A stretch of DNA of 64,000 nucleotides from CAZGMJ01 sp964526785 (GTDB lineage Bacteria; Planctomycetota; Phycisphaerae; Sedimentisphaerales; Anaerobacaceae), in contig CAZGMJ010000019.1 of the NCBI GenBank assembly GCA_964526785.1, positions 1 through 64,000 on the forward strand, written 5' to 3'. The translations under genes were made by a program, and so were the position numbers. Position 1 is the stretch's first letter; the number at the start of each line of letters is the position of its first letter. A model generated the notes under the pieces. That model did not search any database. It was not told the origin of the DNA and saw nothing but the letters and a program-made list of their open reading frames with translations. Positions 8,105 through 14,013 of this stretch are shown one piece after another.

Positions 8105-8151
8105 GTTCGTCTCGAGCGAACAGGCCCTCTTTCAAATAGAAAAAGAGGGCC
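8105..8151 (-). promoter_or_regulatory. Double hairpin module before the DUF932 gene
   Basis: The larger stem is GGCCCTCTTT (8123-8132 with 8142-8151, 9-nt loop). Directly next to it is a 5-bp hairpin (8105-8109 with 8117-8121) with loop TCTCGAG. The SD of the gene follows on the minus strand at 8096-8100. The same two-hairpin layout, with the same ten stem bases, recurs at 8470-8516. Confidence 0.65.
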
Positions 8152-8161
8152 GAAGCCCCTT

Positions 8162-8449
8162 TCAGCGGATGACCACCTCTTCCACCTTGCCGGCGCCTAC
8201 AGACTCTTCATTCTGTTGCTCGATGATCTTCTCAAACGCTCTCTCCAAACAGTAGATTGCCAGTGGAATCTCATTGCGCCCGAAGGAGCTGCTGTTAAGC
8301 CATTGGCCCTCGGAGTTCTTGTACCGGCGCTGAATAGTCACCTTTAACATCTTCACAGGTCCCCGGGACGTGTGGACCTCGTTTTCCCAAAGTGCTGCTG
8401 AAACCTGGCCGGCCTTCCACTTTGCCACCGGCATCTGTTGTCCTGTCAT
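8162..8449 (-). CDS. Small conserved plasmid-type protein, 95 aa
   Basis: The layout WKAGQVSAALWEN, a strand of hydrophobic residues, RRYKNSEGQW and a C-terminal helix matches a small uncharacterised protein that I recall from many plasmids and mobile elements of anaerobes; the biochemical role is not known to me. It looks like a four-stranded sheet packed against one helix, as in small single-strand or cofactor-binding folds, which is only a guess. The ATG at 8449 follows CCGGAGGTACGAGAAA. A TATA-like box lies near 8525. Confidence 0.65.
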   Translation of the reverse strand: MTGQQMPVAKWKAGQVSAALWENEVHTSRGPVKMLKVTIQRRYKNSEGQWLNSSSFGRNEIPLAIYCLERAFEKIIEQQNEESVGAGKVEEVVIR

Positions 8450-8469
8450 TTTCTCGTACCTCCGGGCTC

Positions 8470-8516
8470 ATCGTCTCCTGCGATAAGGCCCTCTTTCCAA
8501 TGCGAAAAAGAGGGCC
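8470..8516 (-). promoter_or_regulatory. Double hairpin module before the 95-aa gene
   Basis: A GGCCCTCTTT stem (8487-8496 with 8507-8516, 10-nt loop) is followed on the minus strand by a small ATCG/CGAT hairpin (8470-8473 with 8481-8484) with loop TCTCCTG on the plus strand. The loop contains GGAG on the minus strand, so it might hide or mimic an SD site. Layout equals the module at 8105-8151. Confidence 0.65.
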
Positions 8517-8524
8517 GCCATGAG

Positions 8525-8532
8525 ATATAAAT
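8525..8532 (-). promoter_or_regulatory. Possible TATA-like box
   Basis: The minus strand reads ATTTATATC just upstream of the double hairpin. If used, transcription would start inside the larger hairpin, so the assignment is weak. Confidence 0.3.
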
Positions 8533-8598
8533 GTTTCCAGCTGGTCAGAGCCCAGAACGTCAAAAAGCTACTTGCATGAAGGCGTGAGGCTCGGACCC

Positions 8599-8829
8599 TT
8601 ATTGAATGAATCGATACCCCCGCACGCTGCGATAGTTCTTCTCCCATATTTCCTTATTCTCGCGCCGCCAATTGCTCGTCAGATTCGAGCCGACGTATAC
8701 GTACGTCCGGCAGATATCACATGCAACATAGTGGCCTCTGCCCAAGTTGAAGAGCCTTACTGCGTGGCCCAGTGCGCATCGAACGTCGGCGAAACACCGG
8801 CCCGTCTCGAAATTGCCTTCAACTGTCAA
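8599..8829 (-). CDS. Small zinc-binding-type protein, 76 aa, TTG start
   Basis: The sequence CALGHAVRLFNLGRGHYVAC with CDIC following, then a conserved-looking tail (SNLTSNWRRENKEIWEKNY), suggests one zinc site formed by two Cys pairs. Similar short proteins are, from memory, common in planctomycete and plasmid sets, with no known function. The only start consistent with an SD (AGGGG, about six bases) is TTG at 8829. A 12-bp hairpin lies upstream at 8862. Confidence 0.6.
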   Translation of the reverse strand: MTVEGNFETGRCFADVRCALGHAVRLFNLGRGHYVACDICRTYVYVGSNLTSNWRRENKEIWEKNYRSVRGYRFIQ

Positions 8830-8861
8830 TTCAATCCCCTCTTAGCCCGAACTTCTACCGT

Positions 8862-8896
8862 GGCAGCCCTCTTCCGTCTCGACAAAGAGGGCTGCC
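8862..8896 (-). promoter_or_regulatory. Intergenic hairpin, 12-bp stem, 11-nt loop
   Basis: The inverted repeat GGCAGCCCTCTT (8862-8873 with 8885-8896) is perfect. Its core CCCTCTT is shared with the stems at 8123 and 8487. The loop contains GTCTCGA, similar to the loops of the small hairpins in the other modules. Confidence 0.6.
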
Positions 8897-8954
8897 GCAG
8901 ACTGCGAACACGGACCGAGTGTGACCACGCAAGGGGCGTCTGCGGACCATATTA

Positions 8955-9527
8955 TTATGGCCCCCACATCGCCTCGGCCTTGCGTAGCCGCCTTCGCCGG
9001 CTGGCCTCTCGCAGCTCGACCATTTCCCGACGCAACTGCCTGGCCCGTAAGAACAGCTTGGCCAATGCGAGCATATCATTATCGATAATGTGTTCGAGCT
9101 GGATAATGTCCATCCGAAGATATTTGAGAATGAGATACTTGGCCCTGGTCTGGATTCGGTCGCTGACCATGCTGAAACTAATCATCAAATCCCGGAGCTC
9201 TTCTTTGACTATGTCGGCCTTGTATCGTGCCTTGTCGAAGCCGCCACCGTATCGGTCGAAATCCACGGTGCCAAATGCACCCCAGTCGAGCTGGCCGTTC
9301 TCATCCACCCCGGGCCTAATGCCGCTGCGCCGGCGTTTCACCGGCAACGCCAGGACCGGGGCGAACTCCTGCCGGAGGACCTGCCGCTCGAGCTCGTCCG
9401 GTTCGGCCAACTCACTGTCGTCCAGGTCCGGCACGCTGCCGTACCGACTGGGCCTGTCTCGCTTGAGCAACGCCGACTCGGCAACTACGATGTCATCGTA
9501 CATGTTCGGTTCTTGTTCGCTATCCAT
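8955..9527 (-). CDS. Hypothetical acidic/helical protein, 190 aa
   Basis: No family is recognised. An acidic N-terminus (about 1-50) is followed by a short basic patch (LPVKRRRSGIR), a Gly/Tyr/Asp-rich middle and a C-terminal helical region of about 90 residues that ends in an Arg-rich stretch (EASRRRRLRKAE). The ATG at 9527 follows CGGAGGT with seven bases between. The hairpin at 9539 and the structured element at 9595 precede it. Nucleic-acid contact through the basic tail is plausible. Confidence 0.6.
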   Translation of the reverse strand: MDSEQEPNMYDDIVVAESALLKRDRPSRYGSVPDLDDSELAEPDELERQVLRQEFAPVLALPVKRRRSGIRPGVDENGQLDWGAFGTVDFDRYGGGFDKARYKADIVKEELRDLMISFSMVSDRIQTRAKYLILKYLRMDIIQLEHIIDNDMLALAKLFLRARQLRREMVELREASRRRRLRKAEAMWGP

Positions 9528-9538
9528 TCTTAATACCT

Positions 9539-9570
9539 CCGTCTTTTCGACAATCCATCCGAAAAGGCGG
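9539..9570 (-). promoter_or_regulatory. Intergenic hairpin adjoining SD, 10-nt loop
   Basis: Arms at 9539-9549 and 9560-9570 pair over 11 positions with one non-Watson-Crick pair. On the minus strand the far arm runs directly into the GGAGG of the 190-aa gene, so folding could limit ribosome access. Confidence 0.55.
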
Positions 9571-9594
9571 AGTGGCAGTTCCATCCATAATTGA

Positions 9595-9684
9595 GGCCCA
9601 GCGAGCAGACCTCTCGATAAACTTTTAGGCCGTGAGGCCGACCCCAAAGGGGGAAAAGTTTACGATAAGAGGTCTGCGTGGGCC
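9595..9684 (+). ncRNA. Candidate structured RNA, copy A
   Basis: The sequence folds into P1 (9595-9600 with 9679-9684), P2 (9605-9614 with 9668-9677, perfect), an internal loop CGAT / ACGATA, P3 (9619-9626 with 9654-9661, perfect) and two apical hairpins: P4 GGCC-GTGA-GGCC (9628-9639) and P5 CCCC-AAA-GGGG (9642-9652). Copy B at 10063 keeps the loops and changes stems in a compensatory way. The GTGA loop fits a GNRA tetraloop only on the plus strand, and so does a G-U pair in copy B, although neighbouring genes are on the minus strand. Function unknown; could be a ribozyme, a regulatory RNA or a mobile palindrome. Confidence 0.55.
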
Positions 9685-9757
9685 GAAATACGACAGAATA
9701 ACGTTTGGCCAGGCAATCTGCCCTCAGTGAGGCCACAAGAGACCTTCACAAACCTGT

Positions 9758-9988
9758 TTACCAGGCATACTGTTTGGATAATCGCAGACCCTCCAGAGAT
9801 AGCTCAGCCTCAACCATCGCAGCCAACTCTTTACGCATATATTCCTGTTCGTCTGCTGTCAGAACCTCATTCAAACCGAACCATCCTATCAGGTCATCGG
9901 GAGACAACACTTCGCCGTACGCGTCCGTAGGCAACCTGCCGTTCGCACGAATCCACTCTACAATCCTCCGAATCTTGTATATGTTCAT
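9758..9988 (-). CDS. Hypothetical small protein, 76 aa
   Basis: No family is recognised. The protein appears to be helical with an HTH-like start (YKIRRIVEWIRANGRLP), then a loop and two helices (LTADEQEYMRKELAAMVEAE). The ATG at 9988 follows CCGGAGTTGAGAAG. It is preceded by the hairpin at 10001-10047 and by structured RNA copy B, and followed by copy A. A small regulator is possible. Confidence 0.55.
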   Translation of the reverse strand: MNIYKIRRIVEWIRANGRLPTDAYGEVLSPDDLIGWFGLNEVLTADEQEYMRKELAAMVEAELSLEGLRLSKQYAW

Positions 9989-10000
9989 CTTCTCAACTCC

Positions 10001-10047
10001 GGTTGAACCAACTCCTGTGGCGGTTCACCCGTTCAGTAGTGAACCGC
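10001..10047 (-). promoter_or_regulatory. Double hairpin module before the 76-aa gene
   Basis: A 9-bp stem GCGGTTCAC (10020-10028 with 10039-10047, 10-nt loop) is followed on the minus strand by a short hairpin GGTT-G-AACC (10001-10009) and the SD. The large stem sequence is identical to part of the hairpin at 7163-7196. Confidence 0.6.
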
Positions 10048-10062
10048 TGCAGGCCAACCGCA

Positions 10063-10150
10063 GGCCCGTAAAGCGGACCCTTCGATAAATCTTCAGGCCG
10101 TGAGGCCGACCCGGAGGGGAAAGATTTACGATAAAGGGTCTGCGTGGGCC
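10063..10150 (+). ncRNA. Candidate structured RNA, copy B
   Basis: Same fold as copy A: P1 (10063-10067 with 10146-10150), P2 (10073-10082 with 10134-10143), internal loop CGAT / ACGATA, P3 (10087-10093 with 10121-10127), P4 GGCC-GTGA-GGCC (10096-10107) and P5 (10110-10112 with 10116-10118 or a shifted register). Compared with copy A, two pairs in P2 and two in P3 are exchanged on both sides (T-A for C-G or the reverse) while pairing is kept. P2 also holds a G-U pair when read on the plus strand. Confidence 0.55.
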
Positions 10151-10178
10151 GCAGCTGCAACAGACGCCCGAGTCTCAA

Positions 10179-10334
10179 TCAAGACCGACCCTGCCTAATC
10201 TCGCCAATAGCCCTCTCAATCTCCTGCTGCCAAAACCACTCATACCACAAAACACACCAGTCTTCACTACCGATACTCCTCATGTTCAATGCCTCTTCAG
10301 CGATATCTACCAGCAAGTTCCTATCCATGTACAT
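10179..10334 (-). CDS. Hypothetical small protein, 51 aa
   Basis: Short acidic, tryptophan-rich helical protein (EDWCVLWYEWFWQQEIERAI). No family is recognised. The ATG at 10334 follows GGAGGT with eight bases between, and a 9-bp hairpin adjoins the SD. It is the most upstream of the hairpin-led leftward genes. Real gene status rests on the SD and the conserved upstream module. Confidence 0.5.
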   Translation of the reverse strand: MYMDRNLLVDIAEEALNMRSIGSEDWCVLWYEWFWQQEIERAIGEIRQGRS

Positions 10335-10346
10335 TCTTGCCACCTC

Positions 10347-10374
10347 CGTCTTTCGACGGTTTATTCGAAAGACG
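10347..10374 (-). promoter_or_regulatory. Intergenic hairpin adjoining SD, 9-bp stem, 10-nt loop
   Basis: CGTCTTTCG (10347-10355) pairs perfectly with 10366-10374. The arm nearest the gene overlaps the start of the GGAGG ribosome site on the minus strand. The stem resembles the one at 9543-9566 (CTTTTCG). Confidence 0.6.
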
Positions 10375-10401
10375 CTAGGGCTGCAACGGAATTGAGACCG
10401 C

Positions 10402-10659
10402 TCACTGCAATCCCCCCCGCCGACTCTCTGTATCGACAGGCCCAATGGTAGGATATCCACATTCTGGCAGAAAGTGCAAACCAGCGAGACTCAGGACTTC
10501 GCCCGGTCTTTCAGACAACGAATCCAATAACCAGCCTTGCTGTTGCATCACACCAATCACCAAGCTCCTGCTTTCCCGGACATGTACTGCACATCTGGTA
10601 ATCACAACATGCCGTAGCGTGACATCTACTCGCATACGTTCAAGTAGTACTGCATCCAT
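10402..10659 (-). CDS. Possible small protein, 85 aa
   Basis: Open frame of natural-looking composition (HVVITRCAVHVRESRSLVIG, then LPECGYPTIGPV) but with no convincing SD before the ATG at 10659 or the internal ATG at 10635, and no family match. It ends about 30 bp before the hairpin of the 51-aa gene. Kept as a weak candidate. Confidence 0.3.
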   Translation of the reverse strand: MDAVLLERMRVDVTLRHVVITRCAVHVRESRSLVIGVMQQQGWLLDSLSERPGEVLSLAGLHFLPECGYPTIGPVDTESRRGGLQ

Positions 10660-11140
10660 TCTGCCAACTGCAATACGTTCAACAAAACTTCGTATGAGGC
10701 CAACGCAGACCTGGTTAAGAGACTCTCACCGAATGGTCAAGCAGCTAAGACAATCGCCCACAAACATGACAGACAGAATGCAGCATCGAACAACCATTAT
10801 GCAGCAGCATCTGCCTGTCAAACGGTTAGCCAGATAGCCCGGGCAACTTGTCCTTTTCACAAAAGTCAGTAAGGGCACAAGCGTGATGCGACATCATGTG
10901 ATGCTGCGCTTAGGGATGCGGGCGATTCTTCTATCAGCACTTGTTGTTTCAACAAGGTCACTTGCCAACTGTACTGTGGGGGTGTGCTGGCGCAAGCGGT
11001 CGAAGATGCTTCATTTCCATCTCCGTGAGCTCATTTGTCATCATTGGTCTGACTACGAGGTATATTCTTATATATAGTAGGATTTCGATACCATGTGTAA
11101 CCCGGCTATACCAAAGGAGTTACCCGCATCCTGCCGGACC
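10660..11140. other. Intergenic stretch left of the iterons
   Basis: No secure gene. An ORF of 28 codons on the minus strand (10958-11044) starts about 30 nt after a TATATATA box (11068-11082), which is the spacing seen for other element promoters, but the peptide is unremarkable. The plus-strand frame near 10690-10870 is open without a start codon. The stretch may be part of the origin region. Confidence 0.35.
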
Positions 11141-11266
11141 AATTATGATACACTTCAGCAGCCCCCGGAGGGCATTTATGATACATTTCGGGCCGGATAT
11201 GCCGAATTATGATACAGTTCGGGGCCGAATTACGATACGTTTCGGCGATTTATGATACACTTCAGC
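11141..11266. repeat. Five iteron-like repeats, candidate replication origin
   Basis: Five direct copies of a roughly 18-bp unit, consensus AWTTAYGATACRNTTCRG, start at 11141, 11174, 11205, 11228 and 11248 (spacing 33, 31, 23 and 20 bp). Outer copies are nearly identical (TTATGATACACTTCAGCA). They lie 370-490 bp before the Orc1/Cdc6 start, where archaeal and plasmid origins usually place initiator-binding sites. The unit does not match the classical archaeal ORB sequence as I know it. Confidence 0.65.
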
Positions 11267-11388
11267 AGGGCTCTACTATCACTTCCGTGCCCCCGATCCT
11301 CCTGGCCTCAACCGGCCACTGGGGAATCGCGCTTAGCTCGTATGTTGCAGCAGAGAGGGAGAGTAGTTTTCCACTCCAGACCGCCATA

Positions 11389-11429
11389 GTAGTAGTATAG
11401 ATATTGATTCAAGATTCTATTACTACTAC
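11389..11429. repeat. Imperfect palindrome GTAGTAGTA...
   Basis: GTAGTAGTATAG (11389-11400) and its near complement (11417-11429) flank a 16-nt AT-rich centre. It lies between the iterons and the Orc1/Cdc6 promoter and could be a regulatory site or an easily melted origin part. Confidence 0.4.
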
Positions 11430-11442
11430 ACAGAGGCGACGC

Positions 11443-11547
11443 TTATAAACCCTTGTAAAAGGGACTTTGCATGTGCCGTCCCACCGGGCGGTAGTGACAG
11501 TCATCAACACCTACATACACCCCCACACCTGCTCTCTCGTTCTCCAT
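11443..11547 (-). CDS. Possible 34-aa peptide divergent from Orc1/Cdc6
   Basis: The frame starts with an ATG embedded in TTTTCGCATGGAG, the same 13 bases that surround the Orc1/Cdc6 start, and shares its central TATA box in the opposite direction. The peptide (starting MENERAGVGVYVGVDD) has no recognised family, and its GGAGG lies too far upstream for a normal SD. It may be a true micro-protein or only the trace of a duplicated promoter arm. Confidence 0.35.
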   Translation of the reverse strand: MENERAGVGVYVGVDDCHYRPVGRHMQSPFYKGL

Positions 11548-11639
11548 GCGAAAACTACTGTCCCTCTGGCCTCCAGATGCGCAAGGTTTATATAGGTGCA
11601 CTTCTACTGGGGACATCTGGAGGTGATTTTCGCATGGAG
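11542..11639. promoter_or_regulatory. Symmetrical divergent promoter of Orc1/Cdc6
   Basis: Two nested perfect inverted repeats flank the box TTTATATA (11588-11595): an outer 13-bp pair (11542-11554 with 11627-11639) and an inner 10-bp pair CCTCCAGATG (11570-11579 with 11614-11623). The right arms contain the SD (GGAGGTGAT) and the start codon. The box also reads TATATAAA on the minus strand. The layout suggests a bidirectional promoter, perhaps with autoregulation by a dimeric or initiator protein bound to the arms. Confidence 0.55.
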
Positions 11640-12881
11640 CCAATGAAGGTTCGCACCAAGATATTCAACCAGATACAGCACATGGCCGGCTCGGCCATTA
11701 TCAAGGATCGACGTTTTCTCGATGATGAACAGCTGATCCGATCCGAGCAGCTGGCGGTGCTGGAGGAGATTTTCAATGCCAATGTCCGTGACACTGAAAT
11801 CCGGGAACTGAGCAGCCACTTCTCGGCTGTCCTGCGGGGCGACCATCCCTGCCATCTGGCCATCTGGGGCAAAACCGGAACCGGCAAGACGCTCACATTG
11901 AGCTACTTTCTCAATCTGCTCTCTGAAATGTGCCGCAACCAGAATGTACCGATGCGCCATGAACATCTGGATCTGTCCAACCCCAGACCATGCTTTCGAG
12001 CGCTTAACGATCTTGCCTGCATGCTCAATGCAAGCAAGAGATACCAGAAAGGCATCTCACTGGAAGAGATGATGATTCGCATCGAGAGCAAACTCGCTGA
12101 CTACCACGGTTACCTCATCCTCTTTGTCGATGAGGTCGACAACATCCGCCGAGATAAAGACAACTTCATGACGTTCCTGGTGCGAAGGCTTCCCCAGAGG
12201 ATCCCGGCCAAACTCATCCTCGTTCTGGTTTCCAACCGTTTGGATTGGCCCGATCACCTGGACCCTCGCGTCAAATCGTTCTTGAAGCTAAACGAGTTGA
12301 TCTTCAAGCCCTATGACGCAGTGGACCTCCAGCACATACTTCGCATCCGGGTGGAGAAAGCGCTTCATCCGGATGCCGTTGATCCGGGTGTGATTGAAAA
12401 GATAGCGGCGATGGCCAGCCGGGATCACGGAGACGCGCGCAGAGCTGTCGCGCTATTGGCAAAGAGTGCCTATCTGGCTGAGAAGGCCGGGACACACATC
12501 GACTTTCCGGTAGTCGACCAGGCGGCAGCGGCGCTGGATCAAGACCGCTATCTGACATTGCTGCGTTCAGCGCCGGCGCAGCTTCAAGCCGCAATGGCGG
12601 CGATCATAGAAGCCCTGAAAGTCACCAAGGCCGAATCGATAGGCACAGGAGATGGCTACGAAGCCTACACCCTCTTCTGCAAGAAAGTCGGATTGCGGCC
12701 CCTTACGGCGCGGGCCTTCGGAGACCTGATCTCGGAGCTTGACATTTACTCACTGGTGCGAAGCCGCGTGGTTTCCAGAGGTAGATATGGGCGGACTCGT
12801 GAGATCGTACTGGATTTGCCGCAAGAATTGGTGGACCGGCTATACGGCCAGGTCCTTTTGAACTTCGATCTTGGCCGCTAA
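11634..12881 (+). CDS. Orc1/Cdc6-type replication initiator, 415 aa
   Basis: AAA+ ATPase with Walker A GKTGTGKT (79-86), Walker B LILFVDEVDNI (161-171), sensor 1 VLVSNRLD (197-204) and sensor 2 GDARRA (266-271), then a C-terminal winged-helix part (about 308-400). Order, spacing and length (about 400 aa) are those of archaeal Orc1/Cdc6, which recognises the origin and recruits MCM helicase. Bacteria use DnaA instead, so this gene is foreign to a planctomycete chromosome. The ATG at 11634 follows a perfect GGAGGTGAT. Iterons lie upstream. No MCM gene is seen in the window. Function as the element's initiator is inferred. Confidence 0.88.
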   Translation: MEPMKVRTKIFNQIQHMAGSAIIKDRRFLDDEQLIRSEQLAVLEEIFNANVRDTEIRELSSHFSAVLRGDHPCHLAIWGKTGTGKTLTLSYFLNLLSEMCRNQNVPMRHEHLDLSNPRPCFRALNDLACMLNASKRYQKGISLEEMMIRIESKLADYHGYLILFVDEVDNIRRDKDNFMTFLVRRLPQRIPAKLILVLVSNRLDWPDHLDPRVKSFLKLNELIFKPYDAVDLQHILRIRVEKALHPDAVDPGVIEKIAAMASRDHGDARRAVALLAKSAYLAEKAGTHIDFPVVDQAAAALDQDRYLTLLRSAPAQLQAAMAAIIEALKVTKAESIGTGDGYEAYTLFCKKVGLRPLTARAFGDLISELDIYSLVRSRVVSRGRYGRTREIVLDLPQELVDRLYGQVLLNFDLGR

Positions 12882-13789
12882 AGCGAAGGTGCACTGCAGC
12901 AGAGACTGCCGCAAATGGACTGCCGGACGGCTTGAAGGTCGCCGCCTTTAGCCCAGATCGCAGCCCCAGCGCCATCGGCAAACAGAAAATCGCATTCGGT
13001 CAGCCAGATGAAATTAGAGGGCCGCATCTCATGCGTCAATTTGCACAACGCCGCCAGTCTTCCGTGGGTACCGGTCAAGAATAGCAGTCGGAACCCGCGT
13101 AGGCTCGCTCCAAATACTTGCTCGTACCGTTTGTAGCAGCCACCGTGAAAATACCACTGGTAGTTCACAATCTTCTGGCGGATATCCGTCATATTACGTT
13201 TCGGACTGGCGATCGTCTCGGTTCCACAGTCCACTTCCAAGAAGAACAGACATGTCTTTCCTGCCTCCTTCTCGGCTATGGTGAATACAGCATCCGGGGT
13301 GAATTTGACGCCCTTTGTCTTGGAGCCGGGAACCGGAGAGAAATCGCTTATCAATATCTTACCATTTCGACTATTGGGCTGGAAAGGAGAGTTGTGGGAT
13401 AGAAGTCTGACAGTCAACCTTGGTTGGGTTTGCTCGATCTGTTTGACATGAATCCTGAACCAATTCAATAGGAGCTGGTGCTCGGCTCCAAAGAGACAGT
13501 CACCTTGCACATTCTCGTAACCAACGTTCTTGTCGAGCAGGCCTTTGTCTTTCAAGAGGTCTGCTCCACGCTCCGTCAGGCCCAGAGATTTCTCAGGGCG
13601 CCCCCGACCACGGCCAAACTCGCTACCAACTACTTCCACCAGTCCCCCTCCCTCAAGATCGTGTAGACGTCTCCTGATTACTTGCTTGCTCTTGCGGAAG
13701 ATCGCAGCAATCTGGCTTACAGTCAACACCCGATGATCAGCAAGGCACTCGAGAGTCTTACAGTCTGTTTCTTTCAGCCTGAATGACAT
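12878..13789 (-). CDS. Replic_Relax-like protein, 303 aa
   Basis: The N-terminus is a winged helix (LTVSQIAAIF, then VIRRRLHDLEGGGLVEVV), and the C-terminal half has the strand FLEVDCGTE with basic residues following, the layout of the replication-relaxation family found on plasmids and integrative elements. Members are thought to act in plasmid replication or mobilisation. The family assignment is from motif layout and I could not test it. The stop overlaps the Orc1/Cdc6 stop by 4 bp in convergent orientation. The ATG at 13789 has no strong SD. Confidence 0.6.
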   Translation of the reverse strand: MSFRLKETDCKTLECLADHRVLTVSQIAAIFRKSKQVIRRRLHDLEGGGLVEVVGSEFGRGRGRPEKSLGLTERGADLLKDKGLLDKNVGYENVQGDCLFGAEHQLLLNWFRIHVKQIEQTQPRLTVRLLSHNSPFQPNSRNGKILISDFSPVPGSKTKGVKFTPDAVFTIAEKEAGKTCLFFLEVDCGTETIASPKRNMTDIRQKIVNYQWYFHGGCYKRYEQVFGASLRGFRLLFLTGTHGRLAALCKLTHEMRPSNFIWLTECDFLFADGAGAAIWAKGGDLQAVRQSICGSLCCSAPSL

Positions 13790-14013
13790 TAGCGGTCCTC
13801 CATATCACTCGTTCAACCCATGTTTGGATCCAATCTCCTCCATAAGTCGTAGCGGAGAGATCATGCACGCAATTTCAGACGACTTTGATGGGACCCCTAA
13901 CGTCCAGCCGCGAAGAGTGCGTGACACTGAAATTGGCAGAGGATCCTTCCCGCTCCAACCAATAGAGCCTAAGAGCTCACGAAACAGTTGTCAGAAGATC
14001 AATTGGGGAAGCA

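Noticed and set aside
7035..8255. Long plus-strand frame over the DUF932 gene
   Set aside because: It is the antisense shadow of the leftward DUF932 and zinc-ribbon genes; no ribosome site, unnatural composition.
8572..9594. Long plus-strand frame over small leftward genes
   Set aside because: It covers several leftward genes with good SD sites and their hairpins; Ser/Arg-rich composition is that of a shadow.
8862..10374. Integron cassette array with attC sites
   Set aside because: The hairpins lack the attC core sequences (GTTRRRY and partner), have short 10-nt loops, and no integron-type integrase is seen.
7163..10374. Ordinary intrinsic terminators
   Set aside because: None of the hairpins is followed by a U-tract on the minus strand, and they lie close to the next SD site.
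10690..10870. Protein-like plus-strand frame (CNTFNKTSYEANADL...)
   Set aside because: Open and natural-looking but it has no start codon after the upstream stop, so it is left unannotated; it could be a decayed gene.
11141..11266. CRISPR array
   Set aside because: Repeats are short and variable, spacing is 20-33 bp start to start, and no cas genes are near. Iterons fit better.
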